Shown here: positions 26,150 through 39,700 of the stretch, piece by piece
How the letters are laid out: every line of letters starts with the position of its first letter
Numbering within the stretch: the stretch's first letter is position 1
DNA from: Casuarius casuarius
Taxonomy: Eukaryota > Chordata > Aves > Casuariiformes > Casuariidae
Length of the DNA: 64,000 bases
Direction: 5' to 3'
Assembly (NCBI GenBank): GCA_003342895.1
Contig: PTFA01000362.1
Coordinates: 580,726-644,725, forward strand
The notes under the pieces: model-generated
Databases searched by the model: none
What the model saw: only the letters and a program-made list of their open reading frames with translations
What the model was told of the DNA's origin: nothing
Program-made: the position numbers and the translations under genes

Positions 26150-26511
26150 AGGAGGCGCGGCGGGCAGCCGCCGCGGGAGCCAGCAGCTGCGTTAGAGGCT
26201 GGGTGGCAGCCATGTTCTCAGCCCCCAGGGAAAACGCGATGCTGCCTCGTCCTGCCCGGCCTCTTAGCGCGCCCTTTCCCCGGGCCGAGCCCCCGGGCAG
26301 CGCCCGCGGCGGGACGCCGAGCGCCGCGAAGTTGCTCCCGGCCTCGGCGAAGGGGCGGTTCGTTCAAACAGCATCGCTGCACCGCTCCCGGGCCGGCGGG
26401 GGCTGTTCGCACCGCGGGGTTTGTGTGCGGACCCCCCCGCTCCCCGCTCCCGGGCGAAGGCAGCCTGCCCGGCCGGGCTCACCGCGGGGGTCCCCAGCCC
26501 GCAGCCCCGCG
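26150..26511. promoter_or_regulatory. CpG island abutting a gap, no assigned gene
   Basis: CpG-dense sequence running into the 685-N gap, with moderately CpG-rich sequence on the far side (27280-27560). A first exon could be lost in the gap. Nothing coding is recognised on the visible part. Confidence 0.45.
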
Positions 26512-27196
26512 NNNNNNNNNNNNNNNNNNNNNNNNNNNNNNNNNNNNNNNNNNNNNNNNNNNNNNNNNNNNNNNNNNNNNNNNNNNNNNNNNNNNNNNNN
26601 NNNNNNNNNNNNNNNNNNNNNNNNNNNNNNNNNNNNNNNNNNNNNNNNNNNNNNNNNNNNNNNNNNNNNNNNNNNNNNNNNNNNNNNNNNNNNNNNNNNN
26701 NNNNNNNNNNNNNNNNNNNNNNNNNNNNNNNNNNNNNNNNNNNNNNNNNNNNNNNNNNNNNNNNNNNNNNNNNNNNNNNNNNNNNNNNNNNNNNNNNNNN
26801 NNNNNNNNNNNNNNNNNNNNNNNNNNNNNNNNNNNNNNNNNNNNNNNNNNNNNNNNNNNNNNNNNNNNNNNNNNNNNNNNNNNNNNNNNNNNNNNNNNNN
26901 NNNNNNNNNNNNNNNNNNNNNNNNNNNNNNNNNNNNNNNNNNNNNNNNNNNNNNNNNNNNNNNNNNNNNNNNNNNNNNNNNNNNNNNNNNNNNNNNNNNN
27001 NNNNNNNNNNNNNNNNNNNNNNNNNNNNNNNNNNNNNNNNNNNNNNNNNNNNNNNNNNNNNNNNNNNNNNNNNNNNNNNNNNNNNNNNNNNNNNNNNNNN
27101 NNNNNNNNNNNNNNNNNNNNNNNNNNNNNNNNNNNNNNNNNNNNNNNNNNNNNNNNNNNNNNNNNNNNNNNNNNNNNNNNNNNNNNNNNNNNNNNN
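26512..27196. other. Assembly gap, 685 N
   Basis: A run of N flanked on the left by CpG-dense sequence (26150-26511). The missing piece is probably very GC-rich. Confidence 0.99.
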
Positions 27197-30100
27197 CAGG
27201 CCAAATTCAAAATAAATCTCGAAAAGAGGTTAGCGCCGTTTCCAGCTCTTCTATTTATTTATTAATTCCTCCCCCCCCATACTCCCCCCGCGGTTTCGGT
27301 AACAATTTCCCCATCTCCATCTGGCCTCGAAGCCGAAAGCGTCGCCAGCCCCTCGCCCGGCACCCTGGGGTGTCAGCGGACACGGAGACACTGTGCCCGG
27401 GCCCGTGGGTGCCCTGGTGAGGGAGCGCGGCCCCCCCGGGGTTCCCGTCACTGCCACGAAACTGGCACCTTCGTCCCCATCCCGGGGCCCATCTCGTCTC
27501 TTTGCTTTCTTTTCCCCCTCCGCACCTTCGTCTCTGCTGCTTCGGAGCGTTTGCACCCATGGCAAAGGTTGCTCTTCCCTACGGAATGGAGCAAACCGCA
27601 GAAAACAAACAAACAAAAATGCCAAAACAGATAAAAAGCCTTTTTATTTTTTTTCCATGACGCGTACGCCTGCCTGCTCGGGGTGACACTATTTCAGGCA
27701 TGTCTATTATTTATGTTTCGCTGTATTTATATTAATTAAAGACGCCATGCATGTACGTAGTTCTCTGACTTCAAAAAAAGCCGGATGAGGGGAATGACAG
27801 CTGAGACCAAACTTTCTCCAGAGAAACAGGCGGCGAGGAGCAGAATATGCAGTTGTAGCTACAGTCCGTGCGCCGGCGCCATGAAACGTTCCCGCCGCAC
27901 GCCGGGGCTCTCCGCAGCCCCAGCCCCGCTGTCCCTCCGTCGTTCCCGTGGGGACCCTGCAGAGCTGGGTCGGGGCTCCTGGATGGGGTGCTGGGGATGG
28001 CAAAGTCCCCGAGGTCGTGCCAGTTTTAGGGGAGACGGCCCGACGCCAGCCACGGCAGCACGCGCGTGGCCTGTGCCGGGCAAGAAAAGCATCCCTTTAA
28101 AGGACACCGGTCCCTGGGGGCGGGCTGTGGGTTTCTGGTCCAGCAAACGGCAGCGTCTCGGCTTGCAGAGCAACGGAAGCAGGTCCCTGAGCTCCTCCGT
28201 TCCCGGCCACACCGGCCATCTCCCTTGGGAGACGTAGCCTGTGTCGCAATCTAGCCAAGGAGGGTGATGTCTTCTCCTCCCTGGGGGAGAAGCAGCTCTC
28301 CCCGCGTTCCCCGAGACCAGCATCGTGGCCCCATCCTTGTCCTGTCCGACAGCTTCAGATCACTTCTGCTCTTTTCCAGGGTGGTCTGAACGGGGAAGGC
28401 CACCGGCAGGACCCCCAACCTTGCCTTCGCCCGTGGGTACCACGGCACACCGACCCAGGGCCACACAAACCGCTCGCAAAGGATCGGTGAGCAGAGACCC
28501 GACCGGAGCTGCTCAAACGCCTTGTGCAAAGGCTTCGGCTGGCAGGTGCCTAGTCCTTTCCTCAAAAAAGACCCTACTAAAATATTGCACCAGGTGAAAC
28601 TTCACCCAGCTCAGGGCCGATCCAGCGGACTCAGCAACAACCCACCAGCCCTGGCCCTTTGCGGGGCGATGCATGCGGGACATGCGACTGCTTCCAGCCA
28701 TGCTCTCCGGCCAGCAGCGGTCCTCTGGGGATTTCCAGAGGGCTGAGAGCTCCTGCGACTTGGAAATGGCTCTGCAGAAGTGGTGCATGGATATTTTTTT
28801 CAGAAAGGGAGTCCAGCTCAGCCAAGAGACCTGCCACTGAGGAAGACGACCTAGCGGGGATGCCGCACTCCCCAACTCTGCATTGGATTTGCTAATGCTA
28901 TCAGTAAAACACTTTAAGCACAGGCAGATGAAACAATCTCACTCTTTTCCCGCATCCAAGTAGATCTTCCTTCCAGAGATTAATTAGTAAATTAAAAGGG
29001 TAGAAAGACAAAATTATTATGGGTAGGCACGGCCGTGGTGACTACGCCTCTCTCTGATCCGCATGCTGTGTCCCAGCGCACACCCATCTCTATTCAAGGG
29101 TTGCAGGCAGTGAATTAATTCCCCCAGATTTCCCTCAGTAAGAAAGGTGCTGGGGCAGGGGTTTGGGCAGAGGAGACCTGCCTGCGGGTGCCCCGTCCCC
29201 CTGCTCTGCACAAACGTCATCGCGCCCGTTCCCAAGCCTTGGCAGTGCAGGCTGCAGGGCTCTGCACCCAAGGGAGCTCGAGGGCCCCTTTGCCCTGGGT
29301 CTCACCCCGAGCTCCCCCGGGCACCCCCGATGCGTCAGTGGAGCCTGAGCCAGCAGTGACCGTGGCCTGGGGGTGCCAGGAGCAACCACAAAGCCTCCGA
29401 GTGCTGCTTCCACTCGTGATGGAGGAGGCAGCCATGGGCTCAGTGGAGGAGCAAGGAAAACGCACTGGCATGGGGAACAGGGCCCTCTGCCTGCCGCTGG
29501 CTTGGGCGCATCCGGGCAGCTGTGAGCCGCATCCCGTGCCCGCGTCCGGGCGCTTCGTGTCCTCCCGGCTCACCGGAGCTGAGGCCAGAAGGGACTGCGC
29601 CGACGGATGCAACCCAGAAAGCCTGCAGGCAGTGCCGGCCCCAGCCTGACCTCTGCGGTTTGAGCCTGGCTCTGATTTCCCACCTCCGAGCACACTCCGT
29701 GTTTCATCATCTCTCCCCCGCCGGGGCTTTGCAGCTTCTCCCCAGTTTCCATCAGTTTACCGATTACTTTATCTCCCTGATGCACGGCTGCGGATCCCTG
29801 ATGCAACACCGCCCGGGACAGACCCCTGCAGCTGCCCACCGGCCGCCCCCTGCCCACGCCGCGACCCCCCGCCGGTCCCTCGGCCAGCTTCGACTGCAAA
29901 GCGCTCCTCCGCACTTTGGAGCCGGGTCCTCGGGACCGTCGCTCTCCAGATTAATGCAAGCGATGCGCTGACACCTGGCTCGATTAGAGCTGCAGCCCCA
30001 GTTTTCTAGCCCTGTCCAAAAAAGCTCTCACATTTTGCCTGGCAAAAATTCTCCTTCTTAAATCTGAGTCACTTATTATTCTTTGTTCTGATGCTTGATA

Positions 30101-33100
30101 ATTCCCCCCAAACTGGTTTCCTCTAGCAGGGTCTAAACACCAGCAAGGAGCTGCTCCAAGCCCAGGACGGCCAGGCAAAGCCCCCTGCCCGCTGGGCGAG
30201 CAGGGCTGCAGGCAGAAAGCCCAGGTCCCCGGGGCTTGGGGGGTCTAAACGCCCTCCCCGCCCGCTCTGCACCAGCACCCGCACCCGAGGGAGGCGGGCG
30301 CCTGGGGTCCCGAGGGTCTGGCTGCTCTGAAAACCAGTCGCAGTCGGGGGTAGACACTGATGGGAAAACGGGCTCCAGCCTCAGGAGGCGTCGGAGGCTT
30401 GTGGCACTGCCGGGCTAGGAGCCCACATGCTGTTCCTTACAGCCCCCACACCGGCCTCAGCTGAAAGATGTTTGCTTTTCAAAATTTTCATAGGCTCTGC
30501 CAGATATTTGGGGTTGGGGGGGAGGCGAGGGGGAGCCGTGCCAGTCCCCGAGGCTGCCGAGGGATGGTGCGCGGCCCTTTCCGCGTGCCACCAGGAGCAG
30601 GGACGGTGGGCTGCGAGCTGCCAGCCTGCCCCTGGGCTGCCAGGGCCTCCCGAAGCAGACGGCCTGGCTGAGAAACCGGGGCTGGTCCCTCCGAAAAGCT
30701 CAGTGTGCGCCAGGGATTTGCCTTTCCGAACATTTTTCACCCCAAGGAGCATTAGGAAAGCATCAGCATTTGCTGGCAGCTCGCAGACCTTTGCATCCAG
30801 AGAACATAAATACAGGAGGAGAGGCTGGAAAACCACAGAGCTGCCAGCATAGGGATGGAGCTGCAGAGATTCAGTCCTGTGGGAGCCGAGCCATGTATTT
30901 CTGTGCGTACAGAAAAACCAAAGAGTCTATCCTGGTCGTTCCCACCACCTTCTACTCCAGGGTCTTCCCTGTGCCCAGCTCACCCGCGACCTGGTCTCTA
31001 GCGCAACCTCTTGTGCTACCCGTTGCGTAGGGTCAGGCAAGCCCCGCTTGCCACACTAAGCTCAGTTAACAGGGTCTTCAGCATTGCAAAGCGAAGGAGA
31101 TGATATTGTCCGGGTTTAACTAGCCCTAATATTAAAATGCCAGGCTATCAGGCAGCGAGTGAAGAGGCAATGTCCCATCCAAGACATCATTCTGCTGGTG
31201 TTCCCCAGAGCACAGCATGCCACTCGGACGGGAGCTGGGAGGAAAAGGCTCCCTTTTAAAGAACAGAAAAACATCCAGTCTACCTGATGTGCTGCAGGTT
31301 GCTCTTGCATTGGCACAGAAAGTTGTCAGCAAGTAATTAGGGTAAAATAATTAGGGTGAATAACGAGGGGTTCCATCACTCTGGTTCACCAGCTGAGGCA
31401 CAGAAGCCGGGAAAGCCCGATTTTGGGGCCACCCAAAGGGAAGATGGGGGGATTGCTCGGTGCAACAAGCACACAAGCATTTAAAAGTGTCTTTCAATCA
31501 CCTGAATTAGATTTTTATCAGATCTCTTCTTGGTTTAACTCTGGCTGATTTGCTCTTGAAATGTTGGCCCAAAGCTACATCCTACTTCTCGATGCTGAAA
31601 GAAAAGGCTGTGCTGCTTCTGTATTTCCTTGGGCCAAGACTGCTGCCTCTCGGTGCAAGGTCGCAGGGCGTCCCAGCAAACGCCGAGCATGGGTTTTGCG
31701 ATAAATGAACTCTGAAACACTCGGCGCAGCTTTGCTTCAGGGGCCGTGGCATTAGTGCATGCATCCGGCACGTGTGAGCAGGGACCGGGGGGGCTTGGCT
31801 GTGCAAGGCCCCTTCCGCGGGCAGCGCGGACGCACCAGGCACCCCGAGCGCTGTTAGAGAGGCTTCTCCAGACACGACCTGTTCGGGAAGCAGAAATGAC
31901 CTTGCTACGTCCCATTACTAGGAGTCTCGGTAGAGGTTTGACTAGGTCACTCTGTTGCTAACTCGGTTACAGTGCCACCTCCCTTGCCTGCGCTCTGCCA
32001 CGCAGGCCAAGAAGGAACCCCTAGCAATTGCAACTCGATTATTTTACTGAGAGTATGATGGAAAAAGGGAACTGCAGAGCTCATTACGGCTTTGAGTAAT
32101 GAGCAGCGATGTTGGGATACAATTAAAATAAGCCCAGACTCCCCTTGGCCCCAGCTCTGGGTCCAAAGACGAGCAGGCCGCTTGGAAAGCAGTTCATCTG
32201 CCCTTCTCCTCCTCCCCCCGCCTCCGTTATTTCACATTGACGAGAGGAAAGATGACAAATTTAAAAGGGGCGGAAAAAAAGAACAACACTTGAGAAACTT
32301 CCAGGCTGTTTTTTTTTTTACAGTTTTTGCTTTGCTCCGTCGCGGTCCCCCAGGGACGGGCCGTGAGAAGGACGTGCTCTCTCGCTCCTGCCGGCAGGTG
32401 GTCGCCAGCATTATATTAACTCGCAGTAAGACAAGCCGGGCAGCCTGAAGAGCGACAGATTAGGCTCAAAATTAGAAAATGCAGGGGGGACGGGACGGCC
32501 CTCGAAAGGGACTCACCCGTGGGGCCGGGAGATGCCGACGCTGCCGCGCCGACCGCTTGCCTGGCGCCGGGGCGGTGAGGGTCCCGCGGCTCGCACGGAG
32601 GAGGCCGAACGGTGCAAATCTGCGGTGCTGGGGACAGCCCGGTCTTCGTGGAGCACGGCGCAGCCAGGGGTGCAGGGTTTCGGTTCTCTCCCCTCTGCTG
32701 AGGCCTCGACGAAGCTTGCGAATGAGTGGCTGCGTGTGAGAGGAGGGAGCAGAGGTTGCTGGCAGGCTGGGCACCTCTCCGCGGGGCATCGTGGTGCCAG
32801 GAGCTAGTCTGGAGCTGGGTTATGCATCCCGCTAAACAGGACAGCAAGGCCTCGAGATGCCCCGCACCCCCAGGCTATCCCTTCCCACCAACCTTTCAGG
32901 GCCAGCTAGCTTGGCCTGCGGTAATGCAAGCCAGACGACAGTTTGGACGCTCCTCCATTTGAATTACCTTGTGTTTTTCCAAGGAGCTTCACATAAATGG
33001 AGTGGTCATTTCCCAGCCTCCATGACCTCCCACGTGGAGGTGCTGTGCACATCGGGGTGGAAACGGCAGCATCCCCGCTGTTTGGTGCCGCTCGGGGACT

Positions 33101-36100
33101 TGGTGCCGCTTGCCCTGTCCCAGCTCCGCGGTGATGCAGTGGAAGTTTCGCTCTGCTCGAAGCTCGTCCCTGAGTTGTTCCCATTGTTCTCAAATTCCTC
33201 CTCTGAATTATTCATTCCTGCAAGCCGGTCTCCGTCTGCACGCCTTTTGCCGGCAGTTCGTGACAAGTTTGGCATTTAGCGCTCCAGGTTTACCAGCAGC
33301 TGGGTTGCGCTGCGCATCCTCTTCCTCCACTGCACCGGGAGCTGCGCTTCCACTGCAGAAATGCCGAGTGAAATATTCCTTCCGCGCACATCCTTCAGCC
33401 GGCGTTTGGATTTATTTGGCCTGATCTCTAGAACGGTTGTGATTTTATCACAGATCTCCCTGTATTTGTGCCTTTTCTAAACATCTACATCCCGGGGCTG
33501 ACTGAACACATGGGAATTGGGCTTTACTTTTTTTAAGGTGATTTTCTATCGGTCCTTCACAATGACATCTGGGCATCTTCCAAGGAAAGTATCATTCAAT
33601 GGGACAATCTCTGTTCTCTCCTGCCTCCCCCAGGAAGAGCTGTGCAAGCAGTGACAGCTCTAGTTTTAGCTTAACATCTTTGCTGCCACTTTATATTTTG
33701 TTGAAGTGGCACAGTCAGTACATCACACCTTGCATCAGGAGGGGAGGGAATCCACCCCTGTTCCAGAGCAGACTTCATGCCTGCGGAGAGAAGCTTAAAT
33801 GCACCCGGCGAGCAAAATTCCCCTGCCCTTGCCTGCAGAATGCAGCGCTGTGATTTTAGGCCGGCTCATACTCTGGAGGGTGAAATATTTCTGATTTTGG
33901 AATCCGTGGGGCTGGCATCTTACATGCTAGAGCACCGGCGGAGAGCAAACGAGAGCTGCAATGATGCAGTCACAGGGAAGACGCTGAGCAGTGCCAGCAT
34001 CAGCTTTCCAAGGCAGGCTGCGCAGCTCTTGCCCAACTCCGGCTCCTGCGTGGAGCCAAGAATCGGCGCCTGCTGTCGGGGAAAGATGGTGCGAGTGAGT
34101 CAGGGATTTGTGCGAAGCAGCGTTTTCCCCGTGGGCGCGATACGGGAGGAAGCCATGCTGAGATGGCGAGCAGCAGCAAGGAGCCTGCAAGCTGAGGGCT
34201 CCCTCCGAGCGGAGGCTCTCAGCATACGCTCAGGAAACCTAGGTAGGATGAAGCTGGATGGCCAAGGCCAATTTGAGAAGAGCCTGGCCGGTGCGATGGG
34301 CCGAGTCCAGCATCAGGAATGTCCGTGGATGCTGGGAGACAGCTGCTCTGCTAAACATCAGCACTGCCCTGTTTTCCTATCCTGCACCTTTGAGCAACCT
34401 TCAGGCATCTGAGGAAGATGACAACAACAGTGGAAATGTAATGGTTCGGAAAGAGGCAGCGCCTTACCTACCGTTCGCCATGAGCAGAGAGTGCTGAGTA
34501 GGGCTGGGCTCACGACCTAAATGCCACCTTTCCCATTCATATCCCAAATATGTTTCCCCCCGACTGATATCTTGGTGATGTGAGTGTAGATCAAAGAAAA
34601 GAGAAATACTTCTGCGTAGCCATAAAAAAGATGCTCTGCACATCTACTAAAGCTGGTATAATAGCATGTTATTAAGACATTTTTAAAATCGTGCTGTAGA
34701 CTACTGTATCCGTGTTCCCAGCAGTTATTTTAACCGAAATAAATAGTGTAGTGGAAAAAAACCACTTTCACCAAGATATATGGAAAAAGTTAAGTACAGA
34801 GATACCCATGTATCATCTGCAGCTTCAAGTGGTTCATGTTGTTGGCTGCAGTTCATTAAACACACTTCAATACAGCCGGGCAGCTCTAGGAAGTTTTCAA
34901 CAGCAGATGGGTGCTGGAAGGAGGACGGACAGGAAAAGAAGGTGAAAAGCACAAAGCAAACTGAAAGAGCGATGACGAAACTCCACGATGATGCCTAGAT
35001 GTTGCTGTACGTAGCCCTTGGCACATCCCCGTTACTGTTTGAGTTGGCAGAGTTGGGCAAAATTTACAATATGGGTGTATATATGGGCCCAGACACAGCA
35101 ATGCCCACGGGCTAAAGGAGTCGCCAGCTGTGTGAGATGTTAATGCAGGTCTCCAAGCTGTCAAAAAAGCAGCATGTCTCCCTTCCCTGAGCTGCGTGAG
35201 CCCTGCTCCAACTCCGCGGTCTGCAGAGAGTGCAGCTCAGGAGCTGCGTGCATGGCGAACAGAGCAGGCTCAGCGCTGCTTGGCATGGGGCAGTAGCTAG
35301 GATGGAGTTTAAGAGCTATCGAGAGCATTTGGGGCTAGTATCTTGCCCTCATCCCCCCTTTCTCTGTTACAATGCAGCTGAAGTCGGCAAGAGGTTTCTT
35401 GACAGCAGTCAGGTGGCTGTGCATTGCAAGGGTGGCAACAAGGAGTGCAGAAGCACGGGCAATCCCAGGAAGCCAACGCAAAAAGCAAGAGCATGCAGCT
35501 CAACCCCCTGCAGCCAGGAACTGTCTTCTTCTCAGAGAGCAGAGTCATTTTCCTTGGGCTGTGAAGCGAAACCATTCTCCTCTAAGTCAGGGTCTGCCCT
35601 GGCTCCATGCCCATCTGCCTCTGGTACGTCCCTGTGGCAGGGGCAAGGTTTGCTCTTTGGACTGTGCAGGAGAACTCATGCCGTGACCTCAACCACGAAG
35701 AGCTGAAGAGCCTTGTGCCCCTCCAGCTTTCCCCTCTCCACATGGAGGACAGGTCTGCGGAGGTGCAGCCTGCAGGCATGCGAGTGGAGGGCTCCTGGGC
35801 CTGGCTCCCCTCTGCTCTCGCTTGGGCTGCGGCCCTGCTCAGAGCGTGCTGATAAGACCAGGGAAGCGAGTCAAAGAGCTGTCAGGTGTTGTTAGCAGTG
35901 TGACATCTCTTAATAAGGCCCATCTGGTTGGAAGGCACTAGATCCGGCAGGATTTCTGCAGGCCTGATGGAGGATGCTTTTGCCAAGGTTTTACAACCAG
36001 CATTAATAAACACAACGGGGCGGCATTTGGCACCATGAGCTGAAACTTCCCAGCCTGGAGTAGCTGAGACCGAGAAAAGCCAGAATTACAGCAAAAATCC

Positions 36101-36392
36101 TTGCTGCAGAACAGAGCTCCTGGCGAAATAATTCCATCTTTTGGGATGCGTGGATCCCATACAGTTTGCATCAACTGCTTGAGGGTCACTTCTTTTAGTG
36201 TAACTGGTCCCCAGAATGGTCCCTACCTCTTTGTAGGTGCACACACAGACCCAGCATCCCTAACCCAGACGTCCTGGTTGGGCTGCCCAGGTTTCCCACA
36301 AGCCTTTCTTCTATGAAGAGCCACAGGGCAGAGCAATCCCAACCTCCATCCTTTTTCTTGCCTGGATTCCTACAGCTGCGAGGACAAGGGTG
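27197..36392. other. Noncoding stretch, no gene recognised
   Basis: No exon with a recognisable protein was found on either strand. There are AT-rich homeodomain/forkhead-like patches at 27700-27760 (TATTTATATTAATTAAAG) and 28976-29020 (GATTAATTAG). Otherwise it is GC-rich unique sequence. Confidence 0.6.
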
Positions 36393-36398
36393 GCTCAC
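36393..36398. repeat. Target-site duplication, left copy (GCTCAC)
   Basis: Six-base direct repeat abutting the 5' end of the solo LTR. The identical right copy is at 36782-36787. Perfect identity suggests insertion was not ancient. Confidence 0.78.
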
Positions 36399-36781
36399 TG
36401 TTGGGGACCAAGATTGAGTGATGCTGTGAAAGACAGTGGAGAGTCTTTAAGGCAGAAAGTAATGAAGTGGTAACTGTGATTTGAGTCCAGAGTGTGTGCA
36501 TGTGAGTTGCCACTGATCATGTGTCTTCCTGCCTGTATCAGCAGCCACGGTGTGCCTCCCTGCCTACGTGCCGAGCAGCTGTGGNNGNCCTGTCCNNCTG
36601 GGCTATCCTGCCCCCCTGCTTGGCATCAGAAGACACCTTACCCACCTATCACAAGATGCCACAAGGCCAAGAAGATACTTGGAGGAGTGGCTGAGCTAGT
36701 GGCTATATAACCAGCCANTGTNTTTTCANNAAAGGCTTTCTTGCACCATTCTTCTTGTGGTCCGTGTCGTCTTATGCCACA
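36399..36781 (+). mobile_element. Solo LTR of an endogenous retrovirus (ERVK-like)
   Basis: A 383-bp element beginning TGTTGG and ending CCACA (TGT...ACA termini). The 6-bp sequence GCTCAC lies immediately on both sides (36393-36398 and 36782-36787), a perfect target-site duplication. Inside there is a TATATAA box at 36704-36710. Twenty-odd bases later, CANNAAAGG (36727-36735) is compatible with AATAAA if the two N are A and T. This box-to-signal spacing resembles avian alpha/betaretroviral LTRs, and 6-bp duplications fit that class. No primer-binding site or viral genes follow, so it is a solo LTR left by recombination. Nine N fall inside it. Class is inference; the element structure is seen. 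Confidence 0.8.
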
Positions 36782-36787
36782 GCTCAC
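36782..36787. repeat. Target-site duplication, right copy (GCTCAC)
   Basis: Six-base direct repeat immediately after the terminal CA of the solo LTR, identical to 36393-36398. Confidence 0.78.
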
Positions 36788-39700
36788 ATTATGTGATGCG
36801 AATAACCACAAGGTGAAAAGCACGGTCCTCCGGGACCAGGGACTGCTCTTAGACTGTCGCAATCAAATATGATACGACAAAATTATACCTGATACAAAGG
36901 GAGCATGTGTTATTCAGACACCTGGCACTTTCAAAGCAGGATGTCACCACTTAGAAAGTGTCCAAGAGGGAACAGCCGGACCCGTAGGTGTGTAATAGCT
37001 GCACAAAAAGCCCATGTGATTTAGGAAAATGCCACATTTCAGGAAGATGAAAAGATACAGCTGAATTGAGTCTGTGCAGATGAATCACAGGGGTTTAGGG
37101 AACATACTAATGGGTGTTTAAACTAATCTGTAAAGCTTGGATCAGTTCCGGCAGACGTTTGGGTGCTGTAGGAGTATCGCTCCATCCTTCTAGCTCTGCC
37201 GCTTATTCCCAGGTTTCTCCCACCAACGCCAGCAGAAACGGCAGCTGAGCAGAGAGCTGAAACAAACACCACAACACCATTGGTGCAAGTGGGTGTCTCT
37301 CCGCAGGGTCTGTTTCCCTGAAACAGCAGGTGTGGAAGGGCCCATGCTGTGGCCGAAGGGTCTCCCTGCAGAACCAAGCCAGGCAGATGTTGCGTGGGCC
37401 GACATGGAGACTCTTGGCTTGCAAGACACAGCAGGCTTTGTGCCTCTAAAATGAGGGTCTTTAGTTTTGGAAAATGAGGAAAGGGGTCCACTGGCAGGTG
37501 CCTCAGGCTGGAGCACCAAAGCACATACTGCCCAGCTTGGTGTATTGGAGTGAGCTGAGCTTTGCTGGGACAGCCTTCACCCAGGAGCTGGAGACCTGCA
37601 GAGCTCGTGGGGAAGCACAGAGGAGACGATTGCCGCATGGAGCAGGTGTACCAGGGCTGATCTGCATTTGCACTCATTAATGAGGGAAAGGCCTTGTTTT
37701 CAGAGTGCCTGATCCACAAGAGCAATTTTCCACTCCTGTTTGTGACTGACAGACTTTCTGCTTCAGCACTCTGCTACGTCGTTTAGGGCATGAGGGAGAT
37801 GAGGAGCGATGAGGCTGAGGCGGTGCAAGATGTAGCCATCCCCAAGGCACATCCGTCCTTGGTCATGAGAGGATGCGCTTGTCCACACGTTTTTTGCTCA
37901 GGGCTCAGCCATTGCGCTACCTGTCAGATTTGAACGTCACAGGTGAGATGAGCTGTTCTGAGCACCAGAAGAGGAACGAGCAGCGAGGATGGTGCCTGCA
38001 TTGCCAGAGGGGCTCCTTGTGCCATGTGGACAAGGACGTGCAGAAGAACAACCTTTTGACAGGGCCACCAGGAGACAAAGTTCTGCCTCAGCTGAGAGCT
38101 TTGCTGCCCCAGTGCTGTAACAGAGAGGCAGCTGGTGCAAGGGCTATGATACCAAGAGGGTGATGTGGGTCTGCAAAGATGCTGACCAGGTTAGTAGAGA
38201 GAAGCAACACCATGAAAGCGGAGGAGACTGGCCCTAGAGAAGGGATTTCTCAGGGGCTGGTTAGGTACACCTACATGGAGAGCTTCCATAACTGACACCA
38301 GGGTCAAGCACTGGGGCTGGAGCAGAAGCTTGTCACCCTGCTCACCTCGGGCATTGGCCCCGCTCGTGGACACTGCCAAGGGGATGCAAGGTGGTTGCCA
38401 GCACTGGGATTTCTGCCAGGGTGTGGTGTCCTGGTGAGGGCAGGGTTGTCTGCAGCAGGGACTTCTCAAAGCGTGCTGCCGCTCCTGAGAGCAAACGCAG
38501 GGAACAGCTTTGATGGGGTCCCAGACCCATTGGCAGGTGCGTACGGAAAGAGTGGCTGGTGGGGCACGTGTGTCCCTAAATTCAGTGCCGGTGCCGGGAA
38601 GCAGGCACAGCTGCCCGGCAGGACCTCTGCAAAGCCGACCTGTTCCCCAAGCTTTGCTGCAAGCAGAGGATGGTCCCCTGGGTGCTTTGGCCTCTCTTCA
38701 GTGAGTGAGACTAAATTAGCCTCATCAGAAACCTTCTTAGGCTGAGTACTCTGAACAGCCAGGCTGCAGGAGACACCAAGGGGTCTCTGCTGGGGCAGAG
38801 CTGGCTGGGAGGTCTCACCCATGGCAGGCTTCACGGTGCCCGCTGGTAAGGACACCGGCAGCTCACGAGATCGAAAAAGCTTTATGGCACTGATCCTGCA
38901 CACACCTGCAGACGCCCTTAGCTCTATACCTGCAAGTGGCCCTCCTGCCTCCAGCACTAAATGCCAGGTATGCAAAGACAGACGTGCCAAACTGGAAGGT
39001 CAGGTACCCACTAAAATTTGCCCTCGCTGGTGCTGTTTTTTACACAGATAATATTACTCAGTTATAAGGATCCCTTCAAACTGCTTTCTTGGTTTTTTTT
39101 TCTTTTTCTTTTTTTTTGTTTCTGTCCGAGGGCTGGTCTGAACGTGCAGTCCTCTGCCACGCAGGCTGGAACACTCTTCGGCGAGAGTGATAAGAAGAAT
39201 CGTTTTAAGTGTATACTTCATTAAATCCCTTAAACTCCTGAATTAAAATACGGATGTAGGATTTAAGTTTGAAGGTTTTGAAGCAGATATTTTTCTTATA
39301 CATCATCATTCATGTCATGATTCTAAAATATTTTGAAGGGCTGTATAAATAGCCTTTTGCTCACCTTTTCTCAGTTGGCTCCTGCTTCCCTGTATTTCAC
39401 AATTGCCACACTGAAGAGAAACGCGTACATCACTTGGGAACCTGTTTTTACTTTCACCAGGCCTAAGTGTCTGTGCTTTTGACAGTGTTTCCAAGAAAGA
39501 TGCTGTCAAAAATGCTTACGCACGTGCAAAGTTATGCACAAACTCAGATCCTTTGCCGAATTTCATATTTGCCAGATCGAAGGCCTCCGCGATAAACATT
39601 GCTGTACTGCAGCACTTGATCACCTCCAATCAACAACGTCTATCTGCCATCAAAGTTTCCCCTTGCAATTTTTGGAGTTAGTTATCCTCTGACTCGAGTT

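Noticed and set aside
26147..27420. Open frames of 240-405 codons across 26147-27420
   Set aside because: They consist mostly of the 685-N gap translated as unknown residues.
33777..34412. 211-codon open frame
   Set aside because: No domain, no flanking exons with matching phase.
17300..36000. Looked for CRYGS or ETV5, usual neighbours of DGKG
   Set aside because: No crystallin Greek-key or ETS-domain exon was recognisable.
36788..37130. Internal retroviral genes after the LTR
   Set aside because: The target-site duplication closes directly after the LTR and no primer-binding site or gag-like frame follows, so it is a solo LTR.
37873..38163. Possible Cys-containing small protein
   Set aside because: Cys spacing fits no zinc finger or PSI fold and there is no signal peptide.
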